This document shows, piece after piece, positions 63,655 to 64,000 of a stretch of DNA of 64,000 nt. Numbering within the stretch: position 1 is the first letter of the stretch; every line of letters begins with the position of its first letter. A program made the position numbers and the translations under genes. Under the pieces are notes generated by a model, which was not told where the DNA came from, did no database searches, and saw only the letters and a program-made list of their open reading frames with translations. This DNA is from Bradyrhizobium xenonodulans. GTDB lineage: Bacteria; Pseudomonadota; Alphaproteobacteria; Rhizobiales; Xanthobacteraceae. The DNA lies in the NCBI RefSeq assembly GCF_027594865.1, contig NZ_CP089391.1, positions 4,246,501-4,310,500 on the forward strand. Reading direction: 5' to 3'.

Positions 63655-64000
63655 TTAGTTGCCGATGTCGCCCTGCCACAGGCGCTCATTGGCAGGATTG
63701 GAACGCCAGTTCTTCATCATGGTGATGGAGCGGTCGTCCGCAAGATCGATCCAGGGGATGCCGAACTTGTCGAGGATGTCCTTGGAGCCCTCGAAGGTGA
63801 CGGATTCCCCGATCACCACGAGCTTGACCTTGAACAAACCGAGCGCGCCGGCACACATCGAGCATGGCGACAGCGTGGTGTACATGACTGTGTCGTGGAA
63901 CGAGATCGCGCCGGCTTCGCGCAGGCAGCTCATCTCGCCGTGCAGGATCGGATTGTTCTCCTGCACGCGATTGTTGTGGCCGCGGGCGATGATCTTGTCG
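63655..64000 (-). CDS. Cytosine-deaminase-type nucleoside deaminase, C-terminal part
   Basis: About 114 codons are visible; the frame is open to the window edge (reading DKIIARGHNNRVQENNP), so the N-terminus is missing. Zinc ligands of the cytidine deaminase superfamily are present: HGE in PILHGEMSCL, and PCSMC in YTTLSPCSMCAGAL. The words ARGHNNRVQ, HGE-x-S-x-L, D-T-V-M-Y-T-T-L-S-P-C, and a C-terminus with DIGN follow what I recall of yeast cytosine deaminase Fcy1 much more closely than TadA. The frame includes an internal GTG at 63964-63966 that is not the start. It lies 62 bases upstream of pdhC on the same strand. Confidence 0.8.
   Translation of the reverse strand, partial: DKIIARGHNNRVQENNPILHGEMSCLREAGAISFHDTVMYTTLSPCSMCAGALGLFKVKLVVIGESVTFEGSKDILDKFGIPWIDLADDRSITMMKNWRSNPANERLWQGDIGN

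Overview
The window is GC-rich, densely coded chromosomal DNA of an alphaproteobacterium, most probably Bradyrhizobium or a close relative. The evidence is the SPW-repeat, DUF3597, DUF1127, DUF1217 and DUF2189 proteins, the order yajC-secD-secF-Mth938, the tatABC-scpBA-nagZ-SPOR-argS-dgt block, an ExoR-like protein, and intergenic palindromes of a type I recall from Bradyrhizobium. No tRNA, rRNA, CRISPR array, transposase, phage or conjugation gene was seen; this is core genome with small accessory patches.

Layout. 1-8.8 kb: the end of a DUF1217 gene, an acyl-CoA synthetase/PPC-domain pair, and a patch of small proteins (lipoprotein, two 91-aa acetyltransferases around an SPW membrane protein, a DUF3828 relic, DUF3597, DUF2189, an MltB-type transglycosylase, a small exported protein). 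8.8-9.5 kb is gene-free and rich in palindromes. 9.5-16.98 kb: DUF1127, trmFO coupled to a kinase/acyl-CoA-synthetase-C fusion, a CAP protein, a VOC protein, a class V aminotransferase, and a cupin divergent from a winged-helix/TPR regulator. 17-22.6 kb (minus strand): threonine dehydratase, then the operon yajC-secD-secF-Mth938-squalene-synthase-like. The last two look like homologues of the complex I assembly factors NDUFAF3 and NDUFAF6. 22.8-38.7 kb is housekeeping: a DUF815 ATPase, an NlpD-like protein, pcm, surE, serS, tatABC, scpBA, nagZ, a SPOR protein, argS and dgt.

38.8-46 kb: erpA, a hybrid histidine kinase, xth, an outer-membrane barrel, an exoR-like gene overlapping ilvD. 46.1-47.2 kb has no gene and holds a repeat with nested stems. 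47.2-53.1 kb: small membrane, zinc-ribbon and Cys-rich proteins, a class III cyclase and a Slt-type transglycosylase. 53.2-58.1 kb is the most unusual part: four minus-strand genes, three of them chained by ATGA overlaps, encode one exported Cys-containing protein and three mini-proteins with a CX2C-X16/18-CX3C pattern like TRASH/FCS zinc domains. They are divergent from a three-PAS histidine kinase, a FixJ-type regulator and a lone receiver domain. 58.1-64 kb (minus strand): a Bug/TctC solute-binding protein, threonine synthase, a 31-bp-arm palindrome, lpdA, a 77-aa membrane protein, pdhC (E2) and a yeast-type cytosine deaminase homologue cut by the window end.

All assignments come from reading the translations and DNA; no search was run. 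Starts were chosen from Shine-Dalgarno spacing, signal peptides, overlaps and family length. Statements about other genomes or human proteins are from memory.
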